Below are positions 53,366-62,521 of a DNA stretch of 64,000 nt, piece after piece. The translations under genes and the position numbers were made by a program. The notes below the pieces were generated by a model, which did no database searches, was not told the DNA's origin, and was given only the letters and a program-made list of their open reading frames with translations. Positions within the stretch are counted from its first letter, which is position 1. Each line of letters opens with the position of its first letter. The stretch is taken from NCBI GenBank assembly GCA_047975205.1, contig JBKEDC010000021.1:11951-75950 (forward strand), read 5' to 3'. The DNA comes from JBKEDC01 sp047975205. Lineage in GTDB: Bacteria; Bacteroidota; Bacteroidia; Bacteroidales; Prolixibacteraceae.

Positions 53366-54517
53366 CTATCCACCGAAATCAAACGACAAGGTAAATCGAA
53401 TAGTATTTTCAAGTGGACTGGTAGTTGAAAGTGTGTACAAATAACTCATGTCAAAGGTAAAAGAATATAAGGTAAGACCCGCCCCGAAAGTCAAATATTT
53501 TCTACCTCCTTTGTTTTCATTTTCATTAAAAAATCCGGTTCTTACCGCAAATTGATCATTATACATATATTCTACTCCAATTGAACTTGTAATCTCTTGG
53601 AGTTCTTCTTTTAATCCTCCCGGGGCATCAGTGAACGAACGAAAAATAGAACCCATAACGCCATAATCAGAAGTGTGATTGGTGGCAATGATAATATCAT
53701 CATTGGTTGTTGAACTTACGTAGTTAGTCGTTGGCACCATCAATTTATTAAAATCCAGCGAAAAATTAATTTTATTATATCTGTCAACTGACAGCTCATA
53801 AGCCCCTCCTATACGCATATTAGCCGGCAAATAATTTTTTGTCACACCATCATCATAAGAAATAGGAGTGCCTATATTGGAAAATACGGCGCCAAGATTC
53901 CATGCATTACTCCGGCGCCCTCTTCTAGTTTCTTTGCGATAATAAAAAGCAATATCGGCAGCAAAAGCATTGGTTGGCGACATTTCAATACCTCCAACAG
54001 AACCTGAAGCCATATCTGAACGAATGTAGCGTAAAACCACAGATCCCGACCAACATCGGGAAAGTTTAATAGCATAAGCAAAATCAAGCGCAAATTCATT
54101 CGGGTTTTGGTAAGATTGCAGAATCCCCTCCGCATCATAAAAAGGCATCGAACCGTAAGAAAAATAACGCAAAGAAGTACTCAGTGTTTGATAATCTGCA
54201 ATATGTGCAAAATAAGTAAGATACGATAAACTCATATCACTAACTACACTGCGCATCCATGGAGAATATGACAAACTTAAACCCATTTCTTGCTCAAAAA
54301 AGGCGTATTTAGCCGAATTCCAATATTGTGAATTAACATCAGGAGATGTAGCAACTCCGGTCTCTCCCAAGGCTGCACCCCTAGAATCGGGCGCTATGGT
54401 TAGAAATGGAACCGCGGTGGATATAACATTTGAACCCGTTGCAGACTGCGCTCTAAGCTGATAGCTATTAAATCCGAATAAAAGTAAGGTAATGAAAAGT
54501 AAAAGTTGTTTCCTCAT
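53366..54517 (-). CDS. porV: Type IX secretion system outer-membrane protein PorV (LptO)
   Basis: A 383-residue FadL-like beta-barrel of the T9SS. PorV binds the C-terminal sorting domain of cargo after export and hands it to PorU for cleavage and attachment. A signal peptide (KQLLLFITLLLFGFNSYQLRAQ) is followed by the family mark VISTAVPFLTIAPDSRGAALGETGVATSPDVNSQYWNSAKY, here split in two by natural reading: AVPFLTIAPDSR then GVATSPDVNSQYWN. The end (NTIRFTLSFDFGG) is a barrel C-terminus. The gene normally next to it in Porphyromonas, porU, is not upstream here; a divergent-family beta-barrel gene is. The T9SS cargo at 55566 is nearby. Confidence 0.9.
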   Translation of the reverse strand: MRKQLLLFITLLLFGFNSYQLRAQSATGSNVISTAVPFLTIAPDSRGAALGETGVATSPDVNSQYWNSAKYAFFEQEMGLSLSYSPWMRSVVSDMSLSYLTYFAHIADYQTLSTSLRYFSYGSMPFYDAEGILQSYQNPNEFALDFAYAIKLSRCWSGSVVLRYIRSDMASGSVGGIEMSPTNAFAADIAFYYRKETRRGRRSNAWNLGAVFSNIGTPISYDDGVTKNYLPANMRIGGAYELSVDRYNKINFSLDFNKLMVPTTNYVSSTTNDDIIIATNHTSDYGVMGSIFRSFTDAPGGLKEELQEITSSIGVEYMYNDQFAVRTGFFNENENKGGRKYLTFGAGLTLYSFTFDMSYLYTLSTTSPLENTIRFTLSFDFGG

Positions 54518-54601
54518 ATAACGAGCTTTTATGTTTGCGAATATACATCAAAAATTATCACTTATTAACTTTTACATGGATTATTTACAAACAAGTAAAC
54601 G

Positions 54602-54653
54602 ATTGAGACTTAAAATTCACAGAAATAAATCTTTACAAATCTTAAGTCTCAAT
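54602..54653 (-). terminator. Inverted repeat after the beta-barrel gene, possible terminator
   Basis: A 12-bp perfect inverted repeat (54602-54613 and 54642-54653) with a long 28-base loop lies 20 bases past the stop of the beta-barrel gene and before porV. The U-tail is weak, so read-through into porV is possible. Confidence 0.5.
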
Positions 54654-54672
54654 TAAAAAAATCACTCTTATT

Positions 54673-55554
54673 TTAGAAAGGTAAAGCCATCTTAATTTTT
54701 ATTCCAAAAGCTATTGGGCGTACTTTATCTACAAGAGGTTTTGTTGAAGTATCCGTATATTCAGAACCCAACACTCCATTCATAACGAAGCAATTTTCTT
54801 CGGCAACATCATAATTTACAAAATGACCAGAAATATTCGGTTGCGAATTAGTTAATCCGTAATCAAAATATAAACCGGTATACAAATTAAACTTCTCTGA
54901 TATCCTCCATTTTACGCCTGTTTCCAATGACAACATAGCAGATAATCTTAAATCCAAATCATATTCCTCATTCAGCGGATAAAAAGTACCGAATCCTTTA
55001 TAATTTAGATAATCGTATGTAACGTCTAAATCCGGATAATATCCGGTATTAAACACGGTTGGCTTATCCACTGTATATTTCGATACCAGCGGTATACCTA
55101 TCTTCATACCTCCGGAAACATAAAAACCGGTTTTATTTCCAATTACCAACTCATACTGAGCCATTATTGGAATATTTAGATATAATGCTTGTTGTGACTC
55201 GGTATATCCGGCAACATTTGTAGTGAACACAAAATCGTATTCTCCATCATTTGCACTATACGAATCAGAAAAATTACTCCCTTTCATACTCGAATTGTAG
55301 CTTGTTATTTCTAGTCCGGTATTGATACTCCAAGTCTTATTGAATTTATAAGCGTATCCCACACCAAAGAGAAATCCGCAAGCTGATTCTGAATCTCCTA
55401 TTGGGGTATCGTATGACAAGGTGGACAAGCCTCCTCCTCCTGAAATAAATACTTCGTGTTTATTCTCTTTGTTATCTTCTTTTGTCTGAGCAAAGATTGT
55501 GGTGGTGCCAACAAACAAAATCATTGTCAGCATTGATATTATATTTTTTATCAT
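54673..55554 (-). CDS. Outer-membrane beta-barrel protein of unknown function
   Basis: A 293-residue protein with a signal peptide ending near TTTIFAQ and alternating aromatic strands typical of a small beta-barrel: VFISGGGGLSTLSYD, GFLFGVGYAYKFNKTWSINTGLEI, LYLNIPIMAQYELVI, GFYVSGGMKIGIP, SLETGVKWRISEKFNLYTGLYFDYGL, ending AFGIKIKMALPF. It resembles PorT-like/OMP_b-brl proteins in general form, but I do not recognise a specific family. It starts 11 bases after the T9SS cargo gene and is probably the last gene of the SusC-SusD-GH128 unit. It may serve that cargo at the cell surface; this is inference from position alone. Confidence 0.75.
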   Translation of the reverse strand: MIKNIISMLTMILFVGTTTIFAQTKEDNKENKHEVFISGGGGLSTLSYDTPIGDSESACGFLFGVGYAYKFNKTWSINTGLEITSYNSSMKGSNFSDSYSANDGEYDFVFTTNVAGYTESQQALYLNIPIMAQYELVIGNKTGFYVSGGMKIGIPLVSKYTVDKPTVFNTGYYPDLDVTYDYLNYKGFGTFYPLNEEYDLDLRLSAMLSLETGVKWRISEKFNLYTGLYFDYGLTNSQPNISGHFVNYDVAEENCFVMNGVLGSEYTDTSTKPLVDKVRPIAFGIKIKMALPF

Positions 55555-55565
55555 AATTGTAATTA

Positions 55566-58500
55566 TTATTTTACAAGAATTTTAATTTGTTCCGAGTAGT
55601 CTCCGGAACTCACCTTTACAACGTGCATTCCGCTTGTAGTTGGTGCATTTATCGTAGTAATATTTCCTTGAATATTCTTGCTGTCTATTAAAATTCCTTT
55701 CAAATCATACACGCTAACCACAGCATTATGTCTAAAGCTATCTGAAGCTTCTATTTCTATATGTAATAATTGTCCTTTTTGCACCTGTGTCGGATACACT
55801 CGAATAGTACTTTCCTTCAGCTCAACAGATGATTCGCAGGTTCTAATCTCTCTTCCGTCATCGGCAAGCAACGCTACGCTATATGCAGCATTAACATCAA
55901 GCTTATCCCCATGCTGTCCGGCTGTATAGTACTGCTTATTCGACACCTCAACTCCATCTTTGTACCAAGTATATGCCACAAACCTATATCCCCCATTAGT
56001 TGTAGTATTATTATTTATAACCAATACATTATCCCATCGTTGAGCTACAATATCCTCAAATTCCATATATCTGGCTATGTTGATTGTATAGTCGGCTATA
56101 ATTGTCGGGTCTTCATCATTAACCAATCGGAATTGTGCAGAATAATCTCCCGGTTCATATATTCCGTTTATCACAAGCTGATTATCTGCAAGAGTATTAC
56201 CATCAATGTCTTGCACAGAAACACCCTCATCGGTTGTTATGTCTGCAATTACCGATGTCATCTCATTACCACAACCCAGAACGTAAGTATCATTAACATC
56301 CCATTCCTCGCCATTTAACGTAAGACCTCTAAGCTTCACTGCCTTATCTGTATCAACATCTTCATGGTTAGCTAACTTAGCAATAGATTCTGCATTCATG
56401 GCAAAATTATACATCCTAAAGTCATCATAAGTATAATTGGCCCATGCATCTACCCATTGAGATTTCCCTAACCAATTCTGTGTGGTATGTCCCATATCTT
56501 TCGGGGTTATACCTGCTGTATTCGTATTATCTTCACCTATTAATTCACCATTGATATAAAGTTTATATGAGGTTGATGTGAATGTAATGGCAAAATGCAC
56601 CCATTCATCATAAGGTATCTTATAGTCAATTTTATTCTCGTAATTGCTTCCCTCAGCAGGGTTAAGTACAAAAAATACTTTTTCGTCTTTAGAATAAGGA
56701 ATCATACACATGTAGGATCCTGTTCCATTTCCAAAATCAAACAAACGAGCATTACTGCCACTTTCATGTCCATTTTTAAACCAAGTAGCAATAGTAAATT
56801 CTTCAATATCATCAGTCACTCCTTCTTCAAATTCTACATATGATTTATTGGCTGTGTTGATTGATACTGCACCGGTTCCATCAGCACCATCTGCCCATTC
56901 AGCACCATTGAAAAGTGTGCCATGATAACCTCCCCAATCGTCATATGCTTTCGTTCCTTCATTTTCATTAAATTCCACCAGCAAGTGATTTCCTGTTGAA
57001 GGGGTCGATACAAATACAGTAGAAACAGGTCCTTCACCCAATTCATTAATTCCTTGAACTTTGTAATAATAAGTTTCTCCATTTTCAATATTTTGAGAAT
57101 CTACGTAACGAGTACCATCAAAATCTGCCGCTATTATCGTATATTCTCCATCTTCTGATGCAGACCTTGATATGATATATTTTGTATCGAATACAAAATC
57201 CCATGTCAGTACAGCTGCGCCATCACTCGAAGAAACATATAAACCTTCAACTTCTTCCGGCATGCTTAATCCCGGGGTAACAAGTTCCAATATGGGAGAA
57301 TCTACTCCTTCACCCGAACTGTTTACTGCCGACAATTTGTAATAATAGGTTGTTTCTTTTTGCAAATCTTCATCAACATAATCCGTGCCCTCGTACTTTT
57401 CTGCCAACAACTCGTAGTCTCCATTTTTATCTGTTGCTCGTTTTATATTGTATGAGCGTGCGTTGGCAACTTCTTCCCATGTTAATTGAACCATAGTAGA
57501 CGATAAAACTTCACCTGTCAATATAGGAGTTCCTGCTGAAGCATCTTTAGCTACAACTAATTCTCGCGAATAGCCCGACTCTGTATCCTTATAACTAAGG
57601 GCTTTTACACGGTATTTTGCAGAATTAAATGCCAAACGTTCTATAACTTGAATTGTCTCTCCAACTTCATAATCCTCTCCCAATGTAAATGTTGCTATTT
57701 GAACAAAGTCTTCGTCGCTTTCAATTTTTCTTTCCAGCACATACTCTTTGCCGGTTTCCCCATTATGGTCATACCAAGATATAGTAAATTCAGTGTAATC
57801 ATCAGACAAAGATTGAGTAAGCCATGGCGGAGCAATCTTCCATTGATGATTATATTCATTCGTTTTTTTATAACCTACTCCGGAATTAAATGCCGCAAAC
57901 ATTTCACCTGCAGGGGTTAGTTTACCATTTAATTCCAAAGCTCTGGCATCGTTCACCCAATTATATAAAAACTGATGTTCTACCCAATCATTTCGTTCAA
58001 AATAATTAAGCATTTCTTCCATTTTTACTTTTTGTCTTTCCGCATTGGCTGCCGAAAGGGGTAAAGTCACTGTTTGCTCTTCTCCTAAATCATTCAAAAT
58101 AGGATTTCCATCTACATCTAAGCGAGTTCCTTCGTAATCCGGCCATTTTGATGCATCTGCTGAATTAGTCCAATTCGCTCCGTTATTCCACTCTGTAATC
58201 CAAACCGGTCTCTTTACTTCTGAAGCTGATATGTTACCTTTGGCAGCTAAATCAACATTCCAATCCCACCAGCCTGTATTTTGATCTTGATAGGCATGAA
58301 AGGCAATAAAATCGACCCTATAATTCAACGTATCACATATTCCGATAAACTGCTGAAGCCAAGAGCTACTGATAGCTGCCGGAGCCGGCGAACCTATGCG
58401 TAAACCTGATTTAAACATTTCAGGCCATTGTTTAATTGCATCTACCACCGATAAATCAGCTTGATCGGGTCTAGCCGGTTCATTAAAACCGAGCACATGC

Positions 58501-60365
58501 GAAACATTTTCAAGTGCATTAATGGACGAAAAACTTGGCCAACCACCATTCTGACGAATAGGCACATATTCTGTATCTGCATTATTTGTATCTCCTCCGG
58601 ATGACCAATTGTATATAATTGAAGGATTGGCAACAGCTAGGTTTGCAGTTCCCTTTTTAGATGTCCATTCCCATTTAAATGCACGAATAAATGAAACAAA
58701 CTCTAAACCTTCAGGCATTGTTGCCACTGCCAAATCCTCATCATCGGCAATGAAGTATTTACTAAATCCGGTTCCGTCACTATTATTTGCCAAACCGGCA
58801 GAAAATCCTCTTTTGAGTTTAAAGGATTGGATATTATTGTCAAACTTATCCAAGCTATCGTTGTACACCGTAATGGCAAATGATGCAGAATCTCCTGAAA
58901 AGTTCGGTTCGGTATATACTGTAACAGCTCTTTGCATCGTGGCTTTCCCATTAGGAATAACAACACACCCGGAACCATATATCGCAAGCCGGTCTTTTTC
59001 CGAATCAAAGTTTGCTCCATTAATTTTCACAAGCGAAGTGTATTCAGCTAAAAATTGAGATGGTTGCACTCGCTCCAAGTATAGCCATGCATCATCTGAT
59101 GTTAAATCGACACTACTATTCCGAAGGGGGTCTAAACCGGTAATGTGCACATCTGATTTTCCGGAAATCACAACATCTGCATTAATGAATCTGGCTATCG
59201 AGTAATCTTCATCGGCTATACTTACCGAAGTGTTAGGTAAATCTCCCGATGAAACAGGTGCATATGCTCCGGCGGCGTCAAAAGTTACAGAACTAATCGA
59301 CATATCAACAGCTCCATCAATATAGTTCTTCCCCACTATGATACGAGGATCTGATCCAAACTTTTTTAACGTCATTTCTCCAATAACCCAGATGCCGCCT
59401 CCATCATTTTGAAACATCAAATAATATGTTCCTGCATTTGTTGTTGTAAAAGTAAAACTTTGGTCGCACAACTTCTGCTTACCGTTATTCGATGAACTTG
59501 TAGTAGCGTTTGCAATTAAATCATCACCCGTCGTTTCTTGACTTACAGCTCCTTTAAACGTGCCCGATACTCCGTTATTCCAATAGGCACAAATATAAGT
59601 AAAACTGTACGTGGTATTTGCCTCCAACTCCACCGGATAATAGTATGAAGATCCGTTCGTAACGCCACTTTCCCAACGGAGCATCAGTAACCAATCATTA
59701 TAGGAAGATCCATCATAGCTTGCTCCCGAATAATTATTTGTAAAGCGGACTCCATAGCCGTTAGGTTGTTGCCATGGCACACTGCCAGCTCCATTATTTC
59801 GCCAACCGGCATCATAAGGTGTTTCTGTTGTTAGATTTCCCCAAACAGAACCGGCTAAATTATCTCCTGTAGTCTGACTGTCAAGATCCGGATTTGTATT
59901 TTCCGTCCCATCCGACTCAATATCATACACTGCAGAAATGTTTCGGGTATCAATATAGGTACCATTTTGATAAATATGAACCACATCCCCCTCAACAGCA
60001 TAGCGAATAGTCTGTTCTTCCGTAGAGGAGAAATTAAGCATGAATATCGATGACAGCGGATTAGACCACTGTAGTTGTTCTGCATTCAATGATGTTCTGA
60101 AACCGTTAAAATCCTCCATTCGGACATCAAAATCCATTCCCCGACCCACAGCAGATTTAACCGTAGCTTTCATCTCTAAGGTATAGTTCGATGTTGGCGA
60201 AAACGGAATTTCAATAAAATCGGCTTCCGTAGATTTATTGAATGTTGCAGCTCCTTGGAGCCGGATGTCTAAATTCTCTTTCACCTCTAGTTTCGGGGTT
60301 TGAGAATTTGAATGCACCGCAAAAGAGAACATTGCAGCACAAGCTAAAATTACGTGTTTTTTCAT
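55566..60365 (-). CDS. GH128-type multidomain glycanase with T9SS sorting domain
   Basis: A 1599-residue secreted protein. After the signal peptide come beta-sandwich regions to about residue 540. A GH128-type barrel (Glyco_hydro_cc fold) follows at about 545-790, with HVLGFNEPARPDQADLS holding the likely acid/base Glu near 630 and PVWITEWNNGANW holding the likely nucleophile Glu near 725. Two fibronectin type III domains lie at about 945-1120 (VQLTWEEVANARSYNIKRA; AVLTWDFVFDTKYIISRSA), a LamG-like lectin domain at about 1125-1340, then an Ig-like region. The last 80 residues are a type A T9SS sorting domain (IRVYPTQVQKGQLLHIE, VSVYDLKGILIDSKNI, GMHVVKVSSGDYSEQIKILV). Known GH128 enzymes cut beta-1,3-glucan. 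It follows a SusD gene. Confidence 0.85.
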   Translation of the reverse strand: MKKHVILACAAMFSFAVHSNSQTPKLEVKENLDIRLQGAATFNKSTEADFIEIPFSPTSNYTLEMKATVKSAVGRGMDFDVRMEDFNGFRTSLNAEQLQWSNPLSSIFMLNFSSTEEQTIRYAVEGDVVHIYQNGTYIDTRNISAVYDIESDGTENTNPDLDSQTTGDNLAGSVWGNLTTETPYDAGWRNNGAGSVPWQQPNGYGVRFTNNYSGASYDGSSYNDWLLMLRWESGVTNGSSYYYPVELEANTTYSFTYICAYWNNGVSGTFKGAVSQETTGDDLIANATTSSSNNGKQKLCDQSFTFTTTNAGTYYLMFQNDGGGIWVIGEMTLKKFGSDPRIIVGKNYIDGAVDMSISSVTFDAAGAYAPVSSGDLPNTSVSIADEDYSIARFINADVVISGKSDVHITGLDPLRNSSVDLTSDDAWLYLERVQPSQFLAEYTSLVKINGANFDSEKDRLAIYGSGCVVIPNGKATMQRAVTVYTEPNFSGDSASFAITVYNDSLDKFDNNIQSFKLKRGFSAGLANNSDGTGFSKYFIADDEDLAVATMPEGLEFVSFIRAFKWEWTSKKGTANLAVANPSIIYNWSSGGDTNNADTEYVPIRQNGGWPSFSSINALENVSHVLGFNEPARPDQADLSVVDAIKQWPEMFKSGLRIGSPAPAAISSSWLQQFIGICDTLNYRVDFIAFHAYQDQNTGWWDWNVDLAAKGNISASEVKRPVWITEWNNGANWTNSADASKWPDYEGTRLDVDGNPILNDLGEEQTVTLPLSAANAERQKVKMEEMLNYFERNDWVEHQFLYNWVNDARALELNGKLTPAGEMFAAFNSGVGYKKTNEYNHQWKIAPPWLTQSLSDDYTEFTISWYDHNGETGKEYVLERKIESDEDFVQIATFTLGEDYEVGETIQVIERLAFNSAKYRVKALSYKDTESGYSRELVVAKDASAGTPILTGEVLSSTMVQLTWEEVANARSYNIKRATDKNGDYELLAEKYEGTDYVDEDLQKETTYYYKLSAVNSSGEGVDSPILELVTPGLSMPEEVEGLYVSSSDGAAVLTWDFVFDTKYIISRSASEDGEYTIIAADFDGTRYVDSQNIENGETYYYKVQGINELGEGPVSTVFVSTPSTGNHLLVEFNENEGTKAYDDWGGYHGTLFNGAEWADGADGTGAVSINTANKSYVEFEEGVTDDIEEFTIATWFKNGHESGSNARLFDFGNGTGSYMCMIPYSKDEKVFFVLNPAEGSNYENKIDYKIPYDEWVHFAITFTSTSYKLYINGELIGEDNTNTAGITPKDMGHTTQNWLGKSQWVDAWANYTYDDFRMYNFAMNAESIAKLANHEDVDTDKAVKLRGLTLNGEEWDVNDTYVLGCGNEMTSVIADITTDEGVSVQDIDGNTLADNQLVINGIYEPGDYSAQFRLVNDEDPTIIADYTINIARYMEFEDIVAQRWDNVLVINNNTTTNGGYRFVAYTWYKDGVEVSNKQYYTAGQHGDKLDVNAAYSVALLADDGREIRTCESSVELKESTIRVYPTQVQKGQLLHIEIEASDSFRHNAVVSVYDLKGILIDSKNIQGNITTINAPTTSGMHVVKVSSGDYSEQIKILVK

Positions 60366-60425
60366 TCGTTTAATGATGTAAATGTGTATCTATAGTCGTA
60401 TAATTTTAATTCATATAATTACAAA

Positions 60426-60458
60426 GAGGCAAGTATATTCATCATCAATACTTGCCTC
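60426..60458 (-). terminator. Hairpin between SusD and the GH128 gene, possible attenuator
   Basis: An 11-bp perfect inverted repeat (GAGGCAAGTAT at 60426-60436 and its complement at 60448-60458, loop of 11), inside what looks like one operon. The U-tail is weak. It may partly stop transcription or mark an RNA end so that SusC-SusD are made in excess over the giant enzyme. Confidence 0.55.
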
Positions 60459-60494
60459 CTTTTGTTTTATCTAATTCATTCAGCTCCGTCGGTT

Positions 60495-62510
60495 CTAATT
60501 CACATTATCTTCATCGGCAACAGCATCTTCCCAATTGTCCCACACTTTCACACTCGGGTCATAGCCATCATAGCCATAATTCTGAGCCAACGTGCCTTTT
60601 GTGTTTGCCGTAATAGCTGAATTAGGTATAGGCCAAACTACATTGCGCTTGTCCATGCTGTATATTTTTTGTCCCCTTTCTTGCGTGATACCTTCCGGAT
60701 ATTGATTGTAGATGGAGTAATGCATCAATCGTTGATACCAGTAGCTGCCACCGGTTTTATCTGTTCCTTGTTGTTTATCCCAATTATCAACACTATAAGT
60801 ATTACCCCATTCATCAGGCTGACCACTAAGAGCCAAACAATAGGAGATTCGTGTTAATTCCACATTTCTCATTTCCTCCAGATAAAGCTCTCTTCCCCGT
60901 TCTGCACAAATATCGCCGATAGTAACTGCAGTATACATTTGAGCAGCTCCGGCTCTTTGCCTGATTTTATTCACATCTTCTGTTGCCCCTGCAATATTCC
61001 CTTGATAAAATCTAGCCTCAGCTCGTAACAAATATGTTTCTGCTAAACGATATAAATACATATGTGCCACACTACCTTCAGTAGCTCCGTTAAACTGATT
61101 AGCATTTTCATTCGATTCTGCACCATAATCATGATAGTAGATTTTATACAATGGAAAATCAAACCACGTTTGCAAAGAATCTTTTACCAAAGATGTTCCA
61201 TCGGCAGCAACTTTTTCAAAATGTTGTCCGTAGTATGCTGATGTAGGGTCTTGATATTTGAAATCTTCCATATGCACCCAGTTACCCACTTCGCTATTAT
61301 GTCTTAAATCCTGATTATCTTCTATACCGTTAACTTTCCACATTCCATCTTGTGCGTAGTTTGACGTTCCAACTACGGCAATACCTCTACCAAAGGCTCT
61401 CACATAATCGTATGTAGCATCATAGTTCGCATCGTTTTTTGCATAGTTCAAAGCTCCTCGTTTGCCATCTGGAGTTGTAATATAGGTAGAATGCCAACAA
61501 GGTCCGAATATACGCATGGTATTATAAACCATCAGCGATTGTTCGCCTGCATTTGGCATCACCATTAAGGCTTCCGTGTTACTATTTGCAATAATGTTTT
61601 CCGGTGTATGCAAATCCCAAATTACATTTCGCGTAATATCCCATGTATTTGAGTTCCCTCCTTTGTCTTCAATACCGAAAGGACTTTCCATTAAAGCATA
61701 GCCCGAACTTTCGATTAAAATATTAGCTTGCTCTTCAGCTTCGGCAAACCTTCCCGATGCCAAATAACATTTGATAAGCAATTGGCGACAAGCTGCTTTA
61801 TTTACCATACCCAAATATTGTATATCGCTTTGATCGGGCACCCACTCTACCGCTTTTTCCATATCTTCGGTAATCATTTCAATGATAGCTTCCTTTTTGG
61901 TAGAATAATAATTTTGTTTCGGAACTTCCAAGATTTTAGTTACCAAAGGAACGTTGCCATATTGAAATACCAAATTTAAATATCGGAAGGCTCTGTGAAA
62001 ATAAGCTTGTCCTTTATACTTATTCACGGTGGCCTCGTCTAAACCATCAACACCATCGATGAATGTGAGTACGGTATTGGCAATCTTAATACCATTATAA
62101 GCTTCATCCCAATACGTGCCGAAGTAAAAATCATCATTGGCACCATTCTTATAACTCATGGTTGGCACTACAGTTGCGGCAAAATCACAGATATTGTTAC
62201 TCATATCCAGCTTGGAATATCTAGCCATATCCGAGAATACATATTCTGTTCCTATCGGCACACTATTGTAAGGATTACTCCAATGTGTCCAAAACCCTTT
62301 AAGACCTCTATCTGCCATTGCCATAGTAGCTTGCAAACCAGATTCTGTGGTAAAGGTTGTTTCCGGATCATAAAATGATAACGGATCAGGGTCTAAAAAA
62401 CTTCTGGAACAAGCTGAGGTCATCACTACAACTGCAGCAAGTAATGTAAGTTTCGACAATTTATTTTTAATACAAGCGGTCATTGTATTATTTCTATTTT
62501 GTATATTCAT
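60495..62510 (-). CDS. SusD/RagB-family nutrient-binding lipoprotein
   Basis: A SusD/RagB lipoprotein of 671 residues from the ATG at 62510. The in-frame ATG at 62483 (MTACIKNKLSKLTLLAAV) gives a more compact lipoprotein signal and is equally likely. The lipobox is MTSAC with SRSFLDPDPLSF next. Helical region: KYKGQAYFHRAFRYLNLVF, with QYGNVPLVTKIL after it. C-terminal domain: ETYLLRAEARFYQGNIAGA, IRQRAGAAQ and ERGRELYLEEMRNVELTRIS. It follows its SusC by 11 bases and precedes the GH128 protein. Confidence 0.94.
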   Translation of the reverse strand: MNIQNRNNTMTACIKNKLSKLTLLAAVVVMTSACSRSFLDPDPLSFYDPETTFTTESGLQATMAMADRGLKGFWTHWSNPYNSVPIGTEYVFSDMARYSKLDMSNNICDFAATVVPTMSYKNGANDDFYFGTYWDEAYNGIKIANTVLTFIDGVDGLDEATVNKYKGQAYFHRAFRYLNLVFQYGNVPLVTKILEVPKQNYYSTKKEAIIEMITEDMEKAVEWVPDQSDIQYLGMVNKAACRQLLIKCYLASGRFAEAEEQANILIESSGYALMESPFGIEDKGGNSNTWDITRNVIWDLHTPENIIANSNTEALMVMPNAGEQSLMVYNTMRIFGPCWHSTYITTPDGKRGALNYAKNDANYDATYDYVRAFGRGIAVVGTSNYAQDGMWKVNGIEDNQDLRHNSEVGNWVHMEDFKYQDPTSAYYGQHFEKVAADGTSLVKDSLQTWFDFPLYKIYYHDYGAESNENANQFNGATEGSVAHMYLYRLAETYLLRAEARFYQGNIAGATEDVNKIRQRAGAAQMYTAVTIGDICAERGRELYLEEMRNVELTRISYCLALSGQPDEWGNTYSVDNWDKQQGTDKTGGSYWYQRLMHYSIYNQYPEGITQERGQKIYSMDKRNVVWPIPNSAITANTKGTLAQNYGYDGYDPSVKVWDNWEDAVADEDNVN

Positions 62511-62521
62511 CTTTCTTATTT

